A stretch of 64,000 bases of DNA from Candidatus Gastranaerophilales bacterium. Its GTDB lineage: Bacteria; Cyanobacteriota; Vampirovibrionia; Gastranaerophilales; Gastranaerophilaceae. The notes beneath the pieces were generated by a model. The model saw nothing but the letters and a program-made list of their open reading frames with translations, was not told where the DNA came from and did not search any database. Below are positions 43,979 through 53,781 of the stretch, piece after piece. The stretch covers positions 101,336-165,335 of the forward strand of contig CALUUH010000003.1 in assembly GCA_944323875.1 (NCBI GenBank), given 5' to 3'. A program made the position numbers and the translations under genes. Position 1 is the stretch's first letter. The number at the start of each line of letters is the position of its first letter.

Positions 43979-44417
43979 TTTGTCTTATAACCTCATAAGC
44001 TACAATAGCAACCGAATTTGACAGATTTAAACTTCTCTGGCCTTCTTTCATCGGGATAGTCAATGCAGTTTCGCAGGTTACGTATTTTTCAGGCAGCCCT
44101 CTTGTTTCCGGCCCGAAAACGATAAAATCGCCCTCTTGAAATTTAATATCCGTATAAACCCGTTTGGTTTTTGTCGTCAGATAATAAAAATTAGCATCCT
44201 TATTCGCGTCCAGCAATTCCTCCATTGTATCAATTTTATGCAAATCTACACTATCCCAATAGTCTAATCCTGCACGTTTTGTGTATTTGCTGGAAAGAGA
44301 AAAACCTAACTTACCGACAAGATAGAGGCTTGCTCCGGTACAGGCGCACAAACGTGCAATATTGCCGGTATTTTGAGGAATTTCCGGTTCATACAGTACT
44401 ATATTTAACTTTGCCAT
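43968..44417 (-). CDS. trmL: tRNA (cytidine/uridine-2'-O)-methyltransferase
   Basis: The 149-residue SPOUT protein methylates the wobble base of tRNA-Leu isoacceptors. It shows NIVLYEPEIPQNTGNIARLCACTGASLYLV, RAGLDYWDSVDL, VFGPETRGLPE and IPMKEGQRSLNLSNSVAIVAYEVIRQ. All are family hallmarks. The start overlaps the upstream phosphatidyltransferase stop by one base. Confidence 0.94.
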   Translation of the reverse strand: MAKLNIVLYEPEIPQNTGNIARLCACTGASLYLVGKLGFSLSSKYTKRAGLDYWDSVDLHKIDTMEELLDANKDANFYYLTTKTKRVYTDIKFQEGDFIVFGPETRGLPEKYVTCETALTIPMKEGQRSLNLSNSVAIVAYEVIRQNGL

Positions 44418-45022
44418 TATTTATTTTCTTTCTCAAACAAGCTTTTGCTTTCCACAACAACAGGGATGCCTCTTACAACACAGAAGATAATAGCGGCCCA
44501 TGCAAAGAACATTGTTATTGCGTGGAATGCACCAATATGTTTCCAGAACTCAATTCCCGGAGTATTCGCAATTATCAGGAACAGGAATGCAACAACTTTT
44601 GCCACTGCATAACTTATTCTCATAAATCTTGATGAACAAATGAATGAGCCTAATTTAGTCTTTTGCATGCTTTTAGCGCCGAATGCTGTATAACCTTTTG
44701 AAAGAGCAACACTTCTGAGGCTGTCTGTTGTAAATGCTCTGAATACACAAACCAGAGGGAATAAAATACTTATCCAGCCCATTACGGCAAACACTATCCA
44801 ATAAGAGGCTTCTACAATTCTATCACCCATAATATCCAGAACAGATCCGAGTTCGGAGGATTCATTGAACTTTCTTGCAACATAGCCGTCTACACCGTCC
44901 AGAACAAATGCTATTATTGTTAAAATCAAAGCAAGTACATAAGCCCAGGTTGTACGGACATATAACAATGCTATTGCAAACAGTGCAACAAAAATTCTGA
45001 ATATTGAAATGAAATTTGCCAT
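44417..45022 (-). CDS. CDP-alcohol phosphatidyltransferase
   Basis: The 201-residue polytopic membrane protein carries the family signature DGVDGYVARKFN, then GSVLDIMGDR (DGxxAR with downstream DxxxD, ~55-80). It has helices at ~5-22, ~30-52, ~85-110, ~140-160 and ~170-188. It transfers a phosphatidyl group to an alcohol, so a phosphatidylglycerophosphate synthase-like role is likely but the acceptor cannot be told. It is in a tight operon with trmL and nnrD. Confidence 0.85.
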   Translation of the reverse strand: MANFISIFRIFVALFAIALLYVRTTWAYVLALILTIIAFVLDGVDGYVARKFNESSELGSVLDIMGDRIVEASYWIVFAVMGWISILFPLVCVFRAFTTDSLRSVALSKGYTAFGAKSMQKTKLGSFICSSRFMRISYAVAKVVAFLFLIIANTPGIEFWKHIGAFHAITMFFAWAAIIFCVVRGIPVVVESKSLFEKENK

Positions 45023-45043
45023 TTTTATCTCCCTAAATCTGAT

Positions 45044-46042
45044 TTATTTTTTGGTTCTTGACAGAGCAAAATTAACTTTGTCCAGTTGTTTTACCTTATC
45101 CCCGAGCATAATTTTTTCCGCTTCTTCAAGAATGCTCACAACTGTATAACCGTTTTCACCGTCTGAGCGGGCTTTTTTACCTTTTTCACAGCAGCTTATA
45201 AAGTGCTGGCATTCAAGTTTAAGCGGTTCTATTTCAAGATAATCGAGTTCGATATTTTGCGTATTGCCAGCTTTAAAGTTATCAAAGATAACGAGTTTGT
45301 GCTCAGGCAGAGTGTCATCAAGAATAGCAGTTGCTTTGGTACCTCTGACAAGCAGGGTTACATGTTTTCGCGGAGTTATCCAGCTGTCTGAAATATGACC
45401 GATTACACCATCTTCAAACTCAATGCCGATATGGGTTATGTCCATTATCTCATTACGGTCGGAAGAACATCCGATAGCACTGATTACGCGGACAGGATCT
45501 TTACCTGTGACATAACTTATCATAGAAACATCATGCGGCGCCAAATCCCACATTACACTGCGGTCATTTTTAAAATAATTAACATTCAAACGGTCGCTTT
45601 GAGCATATACGATATCTCCGAGCGCTCCTTCTTCTATTAGCATTTTCAAACGATTTACGGCAGGATGGTACAAAAGCAGATGCCCTACCATAAGAACAAG
45701 CCCTTTGTCATTAGCTAATTCTGTCAAATCTTTTGCTTCCTGTGCAACGGTTGAGATTGGCTTTTCTACATAAACATGTTTTCCGGCCTCAAGCATTGCC
45801 TTAACCATTTTGTAATGAGTATGGCTTGGAGTAACAACAACAACGCCTGTTATGGCCTTATTATTTATAATGTCATGAAAATCTTTTGTTATATTCACTC
45901 CCGGGTACTGCTCAGTAACCTTTTTCAAATTTTCTTCATCAATATCACAAACAGTGTCCAATGCATTAAGATTGTAGAAATTTCTGACGATATTTCTACC
46001 CCAGACACCACACCCTATTACAGCTATTTTTTGTTCAGTCAT
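45044..46042 (-). CDS. Gfo/Idh/MocA-family oxidoreductase
   Basis: ATG 46042 (332 residues) follows AGGGA by about 7 nt. An in-frame TTG upstream is less likely. The Rossmann motif IAVIGCGVWGRNIVRNF is at ~6-22, VVVVTPSHTHY and GKHVYVEKP (catalytic Lys) at ~70-98, and GHLLLYHPA follows. The pattern is close to WlbA-type UDP-sugar dehydrogenases in surface polysaccharide synthesis. The neighbouring glycosyltransferase supports a glycan role. Confidence 0.85.
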   Translation of the reverse strand: MTEQKIAVIGCGVWGRNIVRNFYNLNALDTVCDIDEENLKKVTEQYPGVNITKDFHDIINNKAITGVVVVTPSHTHYKMVKAMLEAGKHVYVEKPISTVAQEAKDLTELANDKGLVLMVGHLLLYHPAVNRLKMLIEEGALGDIVYAQSDRLNVNYFKNDRSVMWDLAPHDVSMISYVTGKDPVRVISAIGCSSDRNEIMDITHIGIEFEDGVIGHISDSWITPRKHVTLLVRGTKATAILDDTLPEHKLVIFDNFKAGNTQNIELDYLEIEPLKLECQHFISCCEKGKKARSDGENGYTVVSILEEAEKIMLGDKVKQLDKVNFALSRTKK

Positions 46043-46113
46043 TTTCAATCCCTAATCTTAAACATGTCTTTTATTTTATTATAATACGAGCATAAAAATA
46101 ATTGCAAATACAA

Positions 46114-46971
46114 TTATTTTTTCTGCTGTTTCATGGCCTCAACCCGCAATTTATGCATTTGTTCGCACGAATCCATAAAATACTCTTTATCTTGCGGCGG
46201 AAAGAATTGCGCAAGTTTCTCCAGAAGAGGTTTCGGAAACTCAGAGATCTGTACCATTGCCTCCAGAGTTTCATCATTGAGCGGATAGAGTGTTCTATAA
46301 TTTTTCATATAGATAAGTTTTGTTTCATCAAGGCATCTTTGCTGATTATTCAAAGCTTTTTCACCAAGCTTATAAGTCGTATAATTACCCGGGAAATGGA
46401 TACCTTTATATTTTTTCATCATTAATCTGATTATCAAATCGAAATCAGCCATCATTTTAAATTTTTCATCAAAATATCTTTCTTTCTCCAGCACGGATTT
46501 TTTGAAAAACATTGCCTGACGCGAACACGGCATTACCTGAAACACATTGTAAATAGCCGGTTCAAACAGAAAAACAAATCCTTCGGGATGCCGGCAATAC
46601 GCAGGAGAAAAACTAAAATCAGCCTGCTCTGCTTCCATAAGATTAACAACATCTGCAATAGCTGTTATATCATGATAAAAGTCATCGCAGCTTACAAAAG
46701 AAATATATTTACCTTTTGCGCGCATAATACCTTTATTGAATGCCGCAAATTTTCCGGTATCTCTTTCTGAATAAAAGTTCAGATACCCTTTATTTTTATA
46801 ATTTTTTAAAAGCTCCAGAGTGCCGTCAGTAGAAGCATTATCCACAATAATATGTTCTATTTTAGGATATGTCTGCCGGTCTATCAATGACAAAAGCAGG
46901 TTAAAATCATCTGTCTGGCCTTTTTCAAATATATTGTAAGTTGTAGTTATTATACTAACTGTCGGTTCCAT
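46114..46971 (-). CDS. Family 2 glycosyltransferase
   Basis: The 285-residue cytoplasmic enzyme has the GT-A fold signature: VSIITTTYN at ~5-13, HIIVDNASTDGTLELL, FNKGIMRAKGKYISFVSCDDF (DxD equivalent CDD ~95-97) and the acceptor region DFDLIIRLM. It lies next to a sugar oxidoreductase, suggesting exopolysaccharide or LPS synthesis. The transferred sugar is unknown. Confidence 0.88.
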   Translation of the reverse strand: MEPTVSIITTTYNIFEKGQTDDFNLLLSLIDRQTYPKIEHIIVDNASTDGTLELLKNYKNKGYLNFYSERDTGKFAAFNKGIMRAKGKYISFVSCDDFYHDITAIADVVNLMEAEQADFSFSPAYCRHPEGFVFLFEPAIYNVFQVMPCSRQAMFFKKSVLEKERYFDEKFKMMADFDLIIRLMMKKYKGIHFPGNYTTYKLGEKALNNQQRCLDETKLIYMKNYRTLYPLNDETLEAMVQISEFPKPLLEKLAQFFPPQDKEYFMDSCEQMHKLRVEAMKQQKK

Positions 46972-47039
46972 TTTAGTCCTCTTTTTATAAATATATCATA
47001 CGATTAGCAACAATGCGAATTGTTACTGATTTTTAATAT

Positions 47040-48386
47040 TTAGTAGTTACTGTAAACTGCTCTCAAGATATATTCCTCAAGCATTTTTTTATCGGCCGGG
47101 TTTGAGTTCGAATCACTAATCATAATATCAAACGCAACATTTGTGCCTTTTTGTGTTGTGAGATAACCTGCTATTGCACTTACATTTTCAAGCGTGCCGG
47201 TTTTTGCTTTTAATTTGTCTTTAAAATAAAGCATCCTGTCAGTCAGTGTACCTTCTGACGGTATTGGCAGGTTATTTACGAGGTTTTCATTTTTGGACTC
47301 TTTAACCAGAAAATCCGTCATAAAATCAGCGGTCATAAGATTATTCTTTGATACTCCGCTGCCGTCAACAACACGAATATCAGCGGATTTGAGTTTGTTT
47401 TTTTCAATATAAGCATCAAGCATCTGTTTAGCATGGTCAATTGAGCCGGTGTTATTCACAAATTTTCCGCCGGCAATTTTGAATAAACTTTCTGCAACAT
47501 AATTACTGCTATCTTTTAATATCGCATTTGTTGCCAGAGATAATTCATGTTCTACAGAATCAACAAGATAAACATTCTGTTTCGGTAATTTAGCCTGCTT
47601 AAACCCGTTATAATATTCCATATTTTTGTCACGAATTGTATCATCTAATCTAAGCAGAAAATATCGTTTAGGATAATTGGTCGGGATTTTTTTTACAAAT
47701 TGTTTTTTTACAGTTCCTTCGGCCGTAATAACATCCGGTGTTATAAAATTTTTCCGGCTGAATTCTACATTATTGATATCACCTGTTGTAACAAGATTAA
47801 CAAACGTCAACGGATAAAATACCGCCAGATAAATTTGTGCCGGAGCGCCCTGTGATGTCGGTTCTATGAATACATTTAACAAATTGTTATCCAGATTATA
47901 AGAACTGAATTTCGGCATCAACGGATTCATTTCATCATCCCATTGCCAGCCTTCTCCCCATTCAACACTGTCTATTACAAAATCGTCTATATAAAAATGT
48001 TTAGGTTCGACAATTTTTTTAGAAACAGCTGTACCGATTAATTTTTCAAGGTCACGTGTTGTCAAAAAAGGATCGGCCGCAAGTTTCAGATAAACTTCAT
48101 TATTTGCGTTTTTATATAATTCGGTTTTAAATTTAAAATCTTCGCCGAGCGTATCTACAGACGCGGTATAAGTTAACATTTTTAATGTAGAAGCAGGATT
48201 CATCGGCTGTTTTTGATGCAATTGATATAAAGTTTTTCCGGTTTCAGCATTTTTTACGGAAATAGAAACCGCACTCTTATTTACGCCCGACTCAGTCAGC
48301 GCATTATCGATTGTATATGCAAATACTGCTGAACAGCCCGCTGCAAATGTTACTATTAAAACAATTAAATTAAACAACTTTCTCAT
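47040..48386 (-). CDS. dacB: PBP4-type D-Ala-D-Ala carboxypeptidase
   Basis: The 448-residue protein has a signal peptide (~1-23, ending VFA). The serine-peptidase S13 active-site motifs are SxxK in PASTLKML (~64-71), SxN in DSSNYVAE (~305-312) and KTG in LKAKTGTLENV (~395-405). It trims peptidoglycan stem peptides in the periplasm. The start overlaps the nitrilase gene by 17 nt. Confidence 0.93.
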   Translation of the reverse strand: MRKLFNLIVLIVTFAAGCSAVFAYTIDNALTESGVNKSAVSISVKNAETGKTLYQLHQKQPMNPASTLKMLTYTASVDTLGEDFKFKTELYKNANNEVYLKLAADPFLTTRDLEKLIGTAVSKKIVEPKHFYIDDFVIDSVEWGEGWQWDDEMNPLMPKFSSYNLDNNLLNVFIEPTSQGAPAQIYLAVFYPLTFVNLVTTGDINNVEFSRKNFITPDVITAEGTVKKQFVKKIPTNYPKRYFLLRLDDTIRDKNMEYYNGFKQAKLPKQNVYLVDSVEHELSLATNAILKDSSNYVAESLFKIAGGKFVNNTGSIDHAKQMLDAYIEKNKLKSADIRVVDGSGVSKNNLMTADFMTDFLVKESKNENLVNNLPIPSEGTLTDRMLYFKDKLKAKTGTLENVSAIAGYLTTQKGTNVAFDIMISDSNSNPADKKMLEEYILRAVYSNY

Positions 48387-49203
48387 AATATTTTACCTCA
48401 TAAGAGTTTTTTATATCATTCATTATAAGACATTCTTTTCTGTACTCACGCATTTTAGAAAAATCTATTGACACAGACATAGCGCCTTCTTTTTGATCTT
48501 TAATTTCAGATATTGTATTCCCGAGATAATCAAAAATTCTGGAATGCCCAATATTCCATTCATTTTCGGAAATTTGGCCGCTCTGTGTAAGCGCCACCAT
48601 ATAAGCCTGATTTTCTATTGCTCTGCATCTTGTCAAAGTTTCCCACGCAACCGGTTTGTGCAATCCCCATGCCGCCATATTCACAAGCAATTCTGCACCT
48701 GCTTTTCTGTATGCCCTGAATATCTCCGGAAATCTTATATCATAACAGATAGTAAGTCCTGTTTTTATTCCGTCAATATCCACCATCACAGGAGATTCAC
48801 CCGGAGTGATATATCTATTTTCATCCGCACCATAGGAGGAGTACAGATGATTTTTAGAATATTTTGCAACAAGTTTTCCGCTTCTGTCAATAACCGGACA
48901 GGTGTTTAAATACGTGTCCTCATCTATTTTTTCAATAAAACTGCCGCCGAGAACATAAGAATTATATTCTCTTGCAACAGATGTTAAAAGGTTTATTGTT
49001 TCGCTATCAGAAAGGTATTCGGCCGATGCTTTAAAAAATTTGCACTCCCAGCCTACAGTCCAAACCTCAGGCAAGACAATAACATCCACATCTTTTTTTA
49101 CATCGCGTTTTATCAGATGAAGAATTTTTTCAAAATTAAAATATTTATCCCCTATTTTAGAGGACATCTGTATAGCAGATATATTTAACGTTTTTTCTTC
49201 CAT
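48370..49203 (-). CDS. Nitrilase-superfamily amidase (Nit2/omega-amidase-like)
   Basis: The 277-residue protein has the Glu-Lys-Cys triad: Glu in VIVLPEVW (~46), Lys in YSKNHLYS (~115) and Cys in LTICYDIRFPEIFRAY (~152). The YITPGESP and NMAAWGLHKPVAWE segments fit the omega-amidase/Nit2 branch, which deaminates alpha-ketoglutaramate and similar metabolite-repair substrates. It overlaps its neighbours on both sides by 17-19 nt. Confidence 0.85.
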   Translation of the reverse strand: MEEKTLNISAIQMSSKIGDKYFNFEKILHLIKRDVKKDVDVIVLPEVWTVGWECKFFKASAEYLSDSETINLLTSVAREYNSYVLGGSFIEKIDEDTYLNTCPVIDRSGKLVAKYSKNHLYSSYGADENRYITPGESPVMVDIDGIKTGLTICYDIRFPEIFRAYRKAGAELLVNMAAWGLHKPVAWETLTRCRAIENQAYMVALTQSGQISENEWNIGHSRIFDYLGNTISEIKDQKEGAMSVSIDFSKMREYRKECLIMNDIKNSYEVKYYEKVV

Positions 49204-49862
49204 AAATCAGCTTTTTTAGCCTCCTGCCACACATCCGGAATACGTCTTTGTAAATCCTCTAACGATTCTTTTATTATTTGTTTAAATTTTGCATCATCTT
49301 CAGGTGTACTGTCAGCCGGAACATATATCGGTTCACCGTAAAGATTTACTATTTTGGTATCAAAAACAGGTGTTGTCATTTTGTCCCAGGACGGTAATGT
49401 GATAAATGTTTTTTGCGGAGAATACCAGCATACAGGTACTATTGGTGCGCCTGACAATTTTGCCAGCTTAATAGCGCCGTTTTTAACTACATGCAAAGGG
49501 CCGTTCGGGCCGTCAACCATAATCGCAACACATTCACCGGCTTTCAGACGTGACAGCATCTGCATTGATGATTCAACAGCTCCTCTTTTTTTAGCAGAGC
49601 CGCGAACAGTTTTAAACCCGAGTGATTCTGTTGCATAGGCAACAATTTCTCCGTCAATGGAATTGCTTATTAAAATGCTCAAATGCGCCTTGTCCTCAAT
49701 TCCATATACACAAAACTGATCCGAATGCCACATGACATAAATACAAGGAGTCAACACCTTGTTATTAACTTCTAAAATATGTGTAAAAGGTTCCTGAAAT
49801 TTCATAAAACCTTTAACAATTGCCTTAAATATCCATAAATTTTTTTTATTAATAAGTCTCAT
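49185..49862 (-). CDS. DUF374 lysophospholipid-acyltransferase-like protein
   Basis: I set the start at ATG 49862 (225 residues). The protein has the DUF374 features IYVMWHSDQFC (acyltransferase-like His), SNSIDGEIVAYATESLGFKTVRGS, and MVDGPNGPLHVVKNGAIKLAKLSGAPIVPV. A role in lipid A or phospholipid acylation is inferred from the family. An extended -10 (TGCTATAAT) ends 6 nt before the ATG with no Shine-Dalgarno, suggesting a leaderless mRNA. Confidence 0.85.
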   Translation of the reverse strand: MRLINKKNLWIFKAIVKGFMKFQEPFTHILEVNNKVLTPCIYVMWHSDQFCVYGIEDKAHLSILISNSIDGEIVAYATESLGFKTVRGSAKKRGAVESSMQMLSRLKAGECVAIMVDGPNGPLHVVKNGAIKLAKLSGAPIVPVCWYSPQKTFITLPSWDKMTTPVFDTKIVNLYGEPIYVPADSTPEDDAKFKQIIKESLEDLQRRIPDVWQEAKKADLWKKKR

Positions 49863-49960
49863 AAAGTGATTATAGCACAAAAGACAAAAATATAATCTTT
49901 ACATTCAAAATACTAAACTCGTATACAATACAATAAATATAAGATTATGGGAGATAATAC

Positions 49961-51181
49961 TTGATTTTACTAATTTTTTGCCATAACTTTATGGGTATGG
50001 ACAAATATATTGAAGCAAAAAATTTACTTACTTCTCAAGGTAAGTTTTATATAAATCTCGGGCTGGAACGCATTTCATCTATCTTAGATTTGCTGGGGAA
50101 CCCACAGGACAGATTAAAATGTATTCACGTTGCAGGAACCAACGGAAAAGGCTCTGTTTGCGCAATCATAGAAAATATTCTGCGCAAAGCCGGCATGAAA
50201 ACAGGGCTTTACACAAGTCCGCATATTTTTGAATATACCGAAAGAATAAAAATATCCGGAGAAGATATTCCGCAAGACAAATTTGCCGATCTGATTTTTG
50301 AAATATGCAAACTTGCGGATAAAAACAACATTCCTCTCACAGAATTTGAAATATTAACAGCCGCTGCTTTTAAATATTTTGCAGAACAGAACTGTGATGT
50401 TGTACTTTTAGAAACCGGACTCGGCGGAAGATTTGACGCTACAAATGTCATTAAAAGCAACTTATGTTCAATAATTACGCACATTGACCTTGACCACACC
50501 GAGCGTCTTGGCAATACAAAGGATAAAATTGCGTTTGAAAAGGCCGGTATAATCAAGCCGAATTGTCCTGTTTTTACCTCAGAAGGTTATGAAGCCATAA
50601 AAGATACGGCAGATGAAAAAGATGCGCTGCTGGTTATGGTTGCGCCTTTTGAAGATACGACAGAATTGGCCTTAAAAGGAACATGCCAGCAGGAAAATCT
50701 ATCCCTTGCGCTTGCTGCTGTCAGGTATCTTTTCCCGCAAATACCGCAGTCAGTTATTGTCGATGCGCTTAGAACTGTGAAGCATCCATGCCGTTTTCAG
50801 GTTTTTGAGGACAAAAAACTCATCATAGACGCCTGTCACAATCCTAATGGTGCGCTTGCCTTACGCGACAGTCTTGAATTGTATTATCCGAGCACAAGGC
50901 GCAGATTTGTATTCGGATGTCTGAAAAACAAAGATTATGCAAAAATGATGAAAGTGCTCTTTACCCCCGGAGATGAAATATACTTTTATCACTTCCATAA
51001 TCCTAACTCCTGTACTATTGAAGAATTAAAGGCTGCATGTGAACTGCCTTCAAAAGAATTTGTTTCGCTAAAAGATTTATATAAAAATAACCCGCAGAAT
51101 GATATCCGGACAATCATTTGCGGATCATTTTACATGTTAAACGAAATTATTCCTGATGATTTTCTGTCATCTCAGACATAA
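49961..51181 (+). CDS. folC: Dihydrofolate synthase / folylpolyglutamate synthase
   Basis: This Mur-ligase-fold enzyme adds glutamate to dihydropteroate and folates. P-loop VAGTNGKGSVCAI is at ~59-71. The family motifs YTSPHIFEYTERIKI, LLETGLGGRFDATNV, ITHIDLDHTERLG and DACHNPNG follow. The TTG at 49961 has GGGAG 8 nt upstream. ATGs 30-36 nt later have no ribosome site, so I keep the TTG (406 residues) with some doubt. Its 3' end overlaps a convergent glycosyltransferase by 35 nt. Confidence 0.92.
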   Translation: MILLIFCHNFMGMDKYIEAKNLLTSQGKFYINLGLERISSILDLLGNPQDRLKCIHVAGTNGKGSVCAIIENILRKAGMKTGLYTSPHIFEYTERIKISGEDIPQDKFADLIFEICKLADKNNIPLTEFEILTAAAFKYFAEQNCDVVLLETGLGGRFDATNVIKSNLCSIITHIDLDHTERLGNTKDKIAFEKAGIIKPNCPVFTSEGYEAIKDTADEKDALLVMVAPFEDTTELALKGTCQQENLSLALAAVRYLFPQIPQSVIVDALRTVKHPCRFQVFEDKKLIIDACHNPNGALALRDSLELYYPSTRRRFVFGCLKNKDYAKMMKVLFTPGDEIYFYHFHNPNSCTIEELKAACELPSKEFVSLKDLYKNNPQNDIRTIICGSFYMLNEIIPDDFLSSQT

Positions 51182-52709
51182 AATTTTCAACTTTTCCGGG
51201 TTTAAATTCAGTACAAGAATTCCAGATTAAAGTTTCTTTTGTTTCATTCAAAGCAGGGCTCGGGAAATCACAGCAGCAAGTTCCCTTGAGCATATTTTTA
51301 GAACCGTCCGGACGTGATTTAAAAAACTCACAGCAGCTGCAAATTTTTATTACAAAATTGTATTCGTTCAGCTTCATTTTAAGTTCTTGAAGTGCATCTA
51401 TCATTCTTAAGTGGCTCTGAGTAACATATTTCTTTTTCTTATAAATGAATTTAATTTTAGCAAGGCCGCTTTCAGATATAAATTCAAGGCGGCATGGAAT
51501 ATGTGTTTGATTTTTACCGGCAAGAACCATGACATCAACAGCAAGTTTTTCTGTACCGGCCGGCAACTCTTCGCGTTTTGCAATTTTATTTCTGACTGCA
51601 CGTATTGGCGGAAAGTGTTTAATGATATGGCAGATTGAATATATCGGATAAAGACATAATCTGACTGTTTCCATAAAACTCAATTTTGCATTTATCAAGC
51701 TTATGCCAAAACCGACAAGCAGCAGAATAAAGGTGAATAAAACAATTCTGAAATCCACAAAGAAGTAGTAGTTATAAGAATGTTTTAATACCATTGCATA
51801 CACAAGTGCTATCAACCAGAAATTCGGATAAAGCAGCGAGAATGTGTGTTCTGCAAACGCAAAATTATTCGGTCTTATTTGTCTGAAACAATTTTTAAAC
51901 AGATTTATACGGGCAGATAACCGCGGCATTTTAAACTCGTAATTCAGTGTGTCAACATAGGTTTGGATGTTCGGGTTATAAGTACAAGGAAAACCTATTT
52001 TGGACAAAAGCAGACTGTATTTTAACTCTGTGTTTATATCCTTGAAATTAACTTCTCCAATCCGGTCAACAATATCTTTTCTTATAATAAATACACCGGA
52101 ATCAGCGCGTGCCGCAAGGCCAAACAGCGAACGCGCCTGTCTTAAAAAGTTCATGTGATATTTTTGATAAGCAGCTTTAATTTTATCAACAGGGCCTAAA
52201 TTTTCGGTTAACATCAACGTTTCACCGCTGATAACACTGTTGCGGGTCAAAGCAGCATTTACTATAGACAGAAAATCTGTCGGGATGCTTCTGTCGGCAT
52301 CAATAAACACATAAGAATCAATGCTCTGGTCATTAGTTAATCTTTCAACAAGCATAGATACGGCCTGATCTTTTCCGACAGTGCCGACATTCTCTATATT
52401 TATAACTTTAATAAACGGTTCACGCTGAAATAATTCTTCTGACCCGTCACAGCAATTATCAAGAAGTACAAATACCTTAAAATTGTCTATCGGGTAGTCC
52501 TGCAATTTCAATTGATTAATCAACTGTGCAAGTGTTGCCTTGTTATTATGGGCGTAAATAACAACCGCTAAATTGTCTTTTTCATCATAATGAGAAAAAC
52601 GTCTTTCGCGTTTGAACGGTTTGTCATTAAGATTTCTGAGAGCAAGAGCCAGAAAAAACAGTGTGTATAAAGCTACATAAATATATAAAATGTCTAAAAT
52701 AATTTCCAT
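51147..52709 (-). CDS. Membrane GT2 glycosyltransferase with PilZ-like and Cys-rich C-terminus
   Basis: The 520-residue protein has an N-terminal membrane helix, then a GT-A domain (VVIYAHNNKATLAQL, LLDNCCDGSE, FIDADRS at ~145). Three helices follow at ~300-385. No QxxRW motif is seen, so it is probably not processive like cellulose synthase. Residues ~395-460 (DVMVLAGKNQTHIPCRLEFISESGLAKI) resemble a PilZ-type domain. The final ~55 residues are Cys-rich (CSCCEFF, GTCCCDFPSPAL, WNSCTEF), perhaps a metal site. The assignment of the last two parts is tentative. Confidence 0.75.
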   Translation of the reverse strand: MEIILDILYIYVALYTLFFLALALRNLNDKPFKRERRFSHYDEKDNLAVVIYAHNNKATLAQLINQLKLQDYPIDNFKVFVLLDNCCDGSEELFQREPFIKVINIENVGTVGKDQAVSMLVERLTNDQSIDSYVFIDADRSIPTDFLSIVNAALTRNSVISGETLMLTENLGPVDKIKAAYQKYHMNFLRQARSLFGLAARADSGVFIIRKDIVDRIGEVNFKDINTELKYSLLLSKIGFPCTYNPNIQTYVDTLNYEFKMPRLSARINLFKNCFRQIRPNNFAFAEHTFSLLYPNFWLIALVYAMVLKHSYNYYFFVDFRIVLFTFILLLVGFGISLINAKLSFMETVRLCLYPIYSICHIIKHFPPIRAVRNKIAKREELPAGTEKLAVDVMVLAGKNQTHIPCRLEFISESGLAKIKFIYKKKKYVTQSHLRMIDALQELKMKLNEYNFVIKICSCCEFFKSRPDGSKNMLKGTCCCDFPSPALNETKETLIWNSCTEFKPGKVENFMSEMTENHQE

Positions 52710-52810
52710 ACATATCCCTTTCTCTTACCCATTTTAGATAAAATCAAAAAAAATATCCATTACATGTAAATAATTGTGTAGCTGGGTTTAAGTAACACCC
52801 ACGGCACTGA

Positions 52811-52846
52811 CAAAATAAAGGGCGGCGCAAGTAAACTTGCGCCGCC
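52811..52846 (-). terminator. Intrinsic terminator after ycf23
   Basis: GGCGGCGCAAG and CTTGCGCCGCC form an 11-bp perfect stem with loop TTTA on the minus strand, then CTTTATTTTG. Confidence 0.85.
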
Positions 52847-52865
52847 TCTTAATACAATCTTTGAA

Positions 52866-53624
52866 TTAAACAAGTTCCAAAACATGTTGAGTATTTTTAG
52901 AAGCTATTTCAACTAATTGTTTAGCTGTAGCCATCATTGATAATTCAGAATCCATTTTGTTGATGCAAGAACCGCATCCGATAGCGCTTGCACCTGCAGC
53001 GAATGCAAATGCAGCAGTTGTTGGATTGATACCTGTAGCTGTCATTATCGGAAGATCAATGTTTCTTGCTAATTCAACTGTGTTAGAAAGTGTTAATTCT
53101 GCTCTTTCCATAAGACCGCGAACACCTGCAGCCGGTGTTTCTTTTGAGAAGTGGCCTTCTGTTTGGATTAAATCAATACCCATTGTTTCTAATTTTCTAG
53201 CCAATTCAATTTGATCTGCAACAGAAATTTCACCAGGAATTGTAACTGAGAAGAATATTCTTGTATCGCCTAACAGTTCAAGAGTTCTGTTTACAAGTGT
53301 TAAAACATCTTGTGCTGTGAATGATGTGCCTTTTTTGTAAAGTACGTCAAAGTTACCCAATTCAATTGCATCAGCACCAAGTTCAACTGCTCTTGCAAGT
53401 TCTTCCGGAACAATTGAAGAAACAAATAAAGGCATATCTGTCATTTCTCTTATTTCAGAAATAATTTTTTCATCAGCACAAATATCAATTGCGCTAGCTT
53501 GTGCTGTTTCTGCCGCTCTTACAACTTTTTTAATATTGTCGATATCAAAATTGTCGATACCTGCAATAACTTTTACTGCTCTTTTTTCAATTAAATGTTG
53601 TTTAAATAAGTCAATTCTTGTCAT
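52866..53624 (-). CDS. ycf23: Ycf23/DUF561 TIM-barrel protein
   Basis: The start is ATG 53624 with AAGGAGAA upstream (252 residues). The sequence follows cyanobacterial and plastid Ycf23 throughout: AVKVIAGIDNFDIDNIKKVVRAAE, SAIDICADE, LFVSSIVPEEL, GADAIELGNFD, FSVTIPGEI, DLIQTEG and a PIMTATGINPTTAAFAFAAGASAIGCGS barrel end. Its function is not established. Its presence is one of the best lineage clues here. It has its own terminator. Confidence 0.88.
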   Translation of the reverse strand: MTRIDLFKQHLIEKRAVKVIAGIDNFDIDNIKKVVRAAETAQASAIDICADEKIISEIREMTDMPLFVSSIVPEELARAVELGADAIELGNFDVLYKKGTSFTAQDVLTLVNRTLELLGDTRIFFSVTIPGEISVADQIELARKLETMGIDLIQTEGHFSKETPAAGVRGLMERAELTLSNTVELARNIDLPIMTATGINPTTAAFAFAAGASAIGCGSCINKMDSELSMMATAKQLVEIASKNTQHVLELV

Positions 53625-53781
53625 ATATATTCTCCTTTTTAAAAATGTACACTTCAACTTTTTCCTGAATTATACATTAAAGTTTTAATAATTTCAACAA
53701 CTAAACCGCTATTTTTTAAAAAGGGGGTAATAATTTGTATCAAAAGCCGCTAATAATATTGATAAATAAGGAGATTTAACT

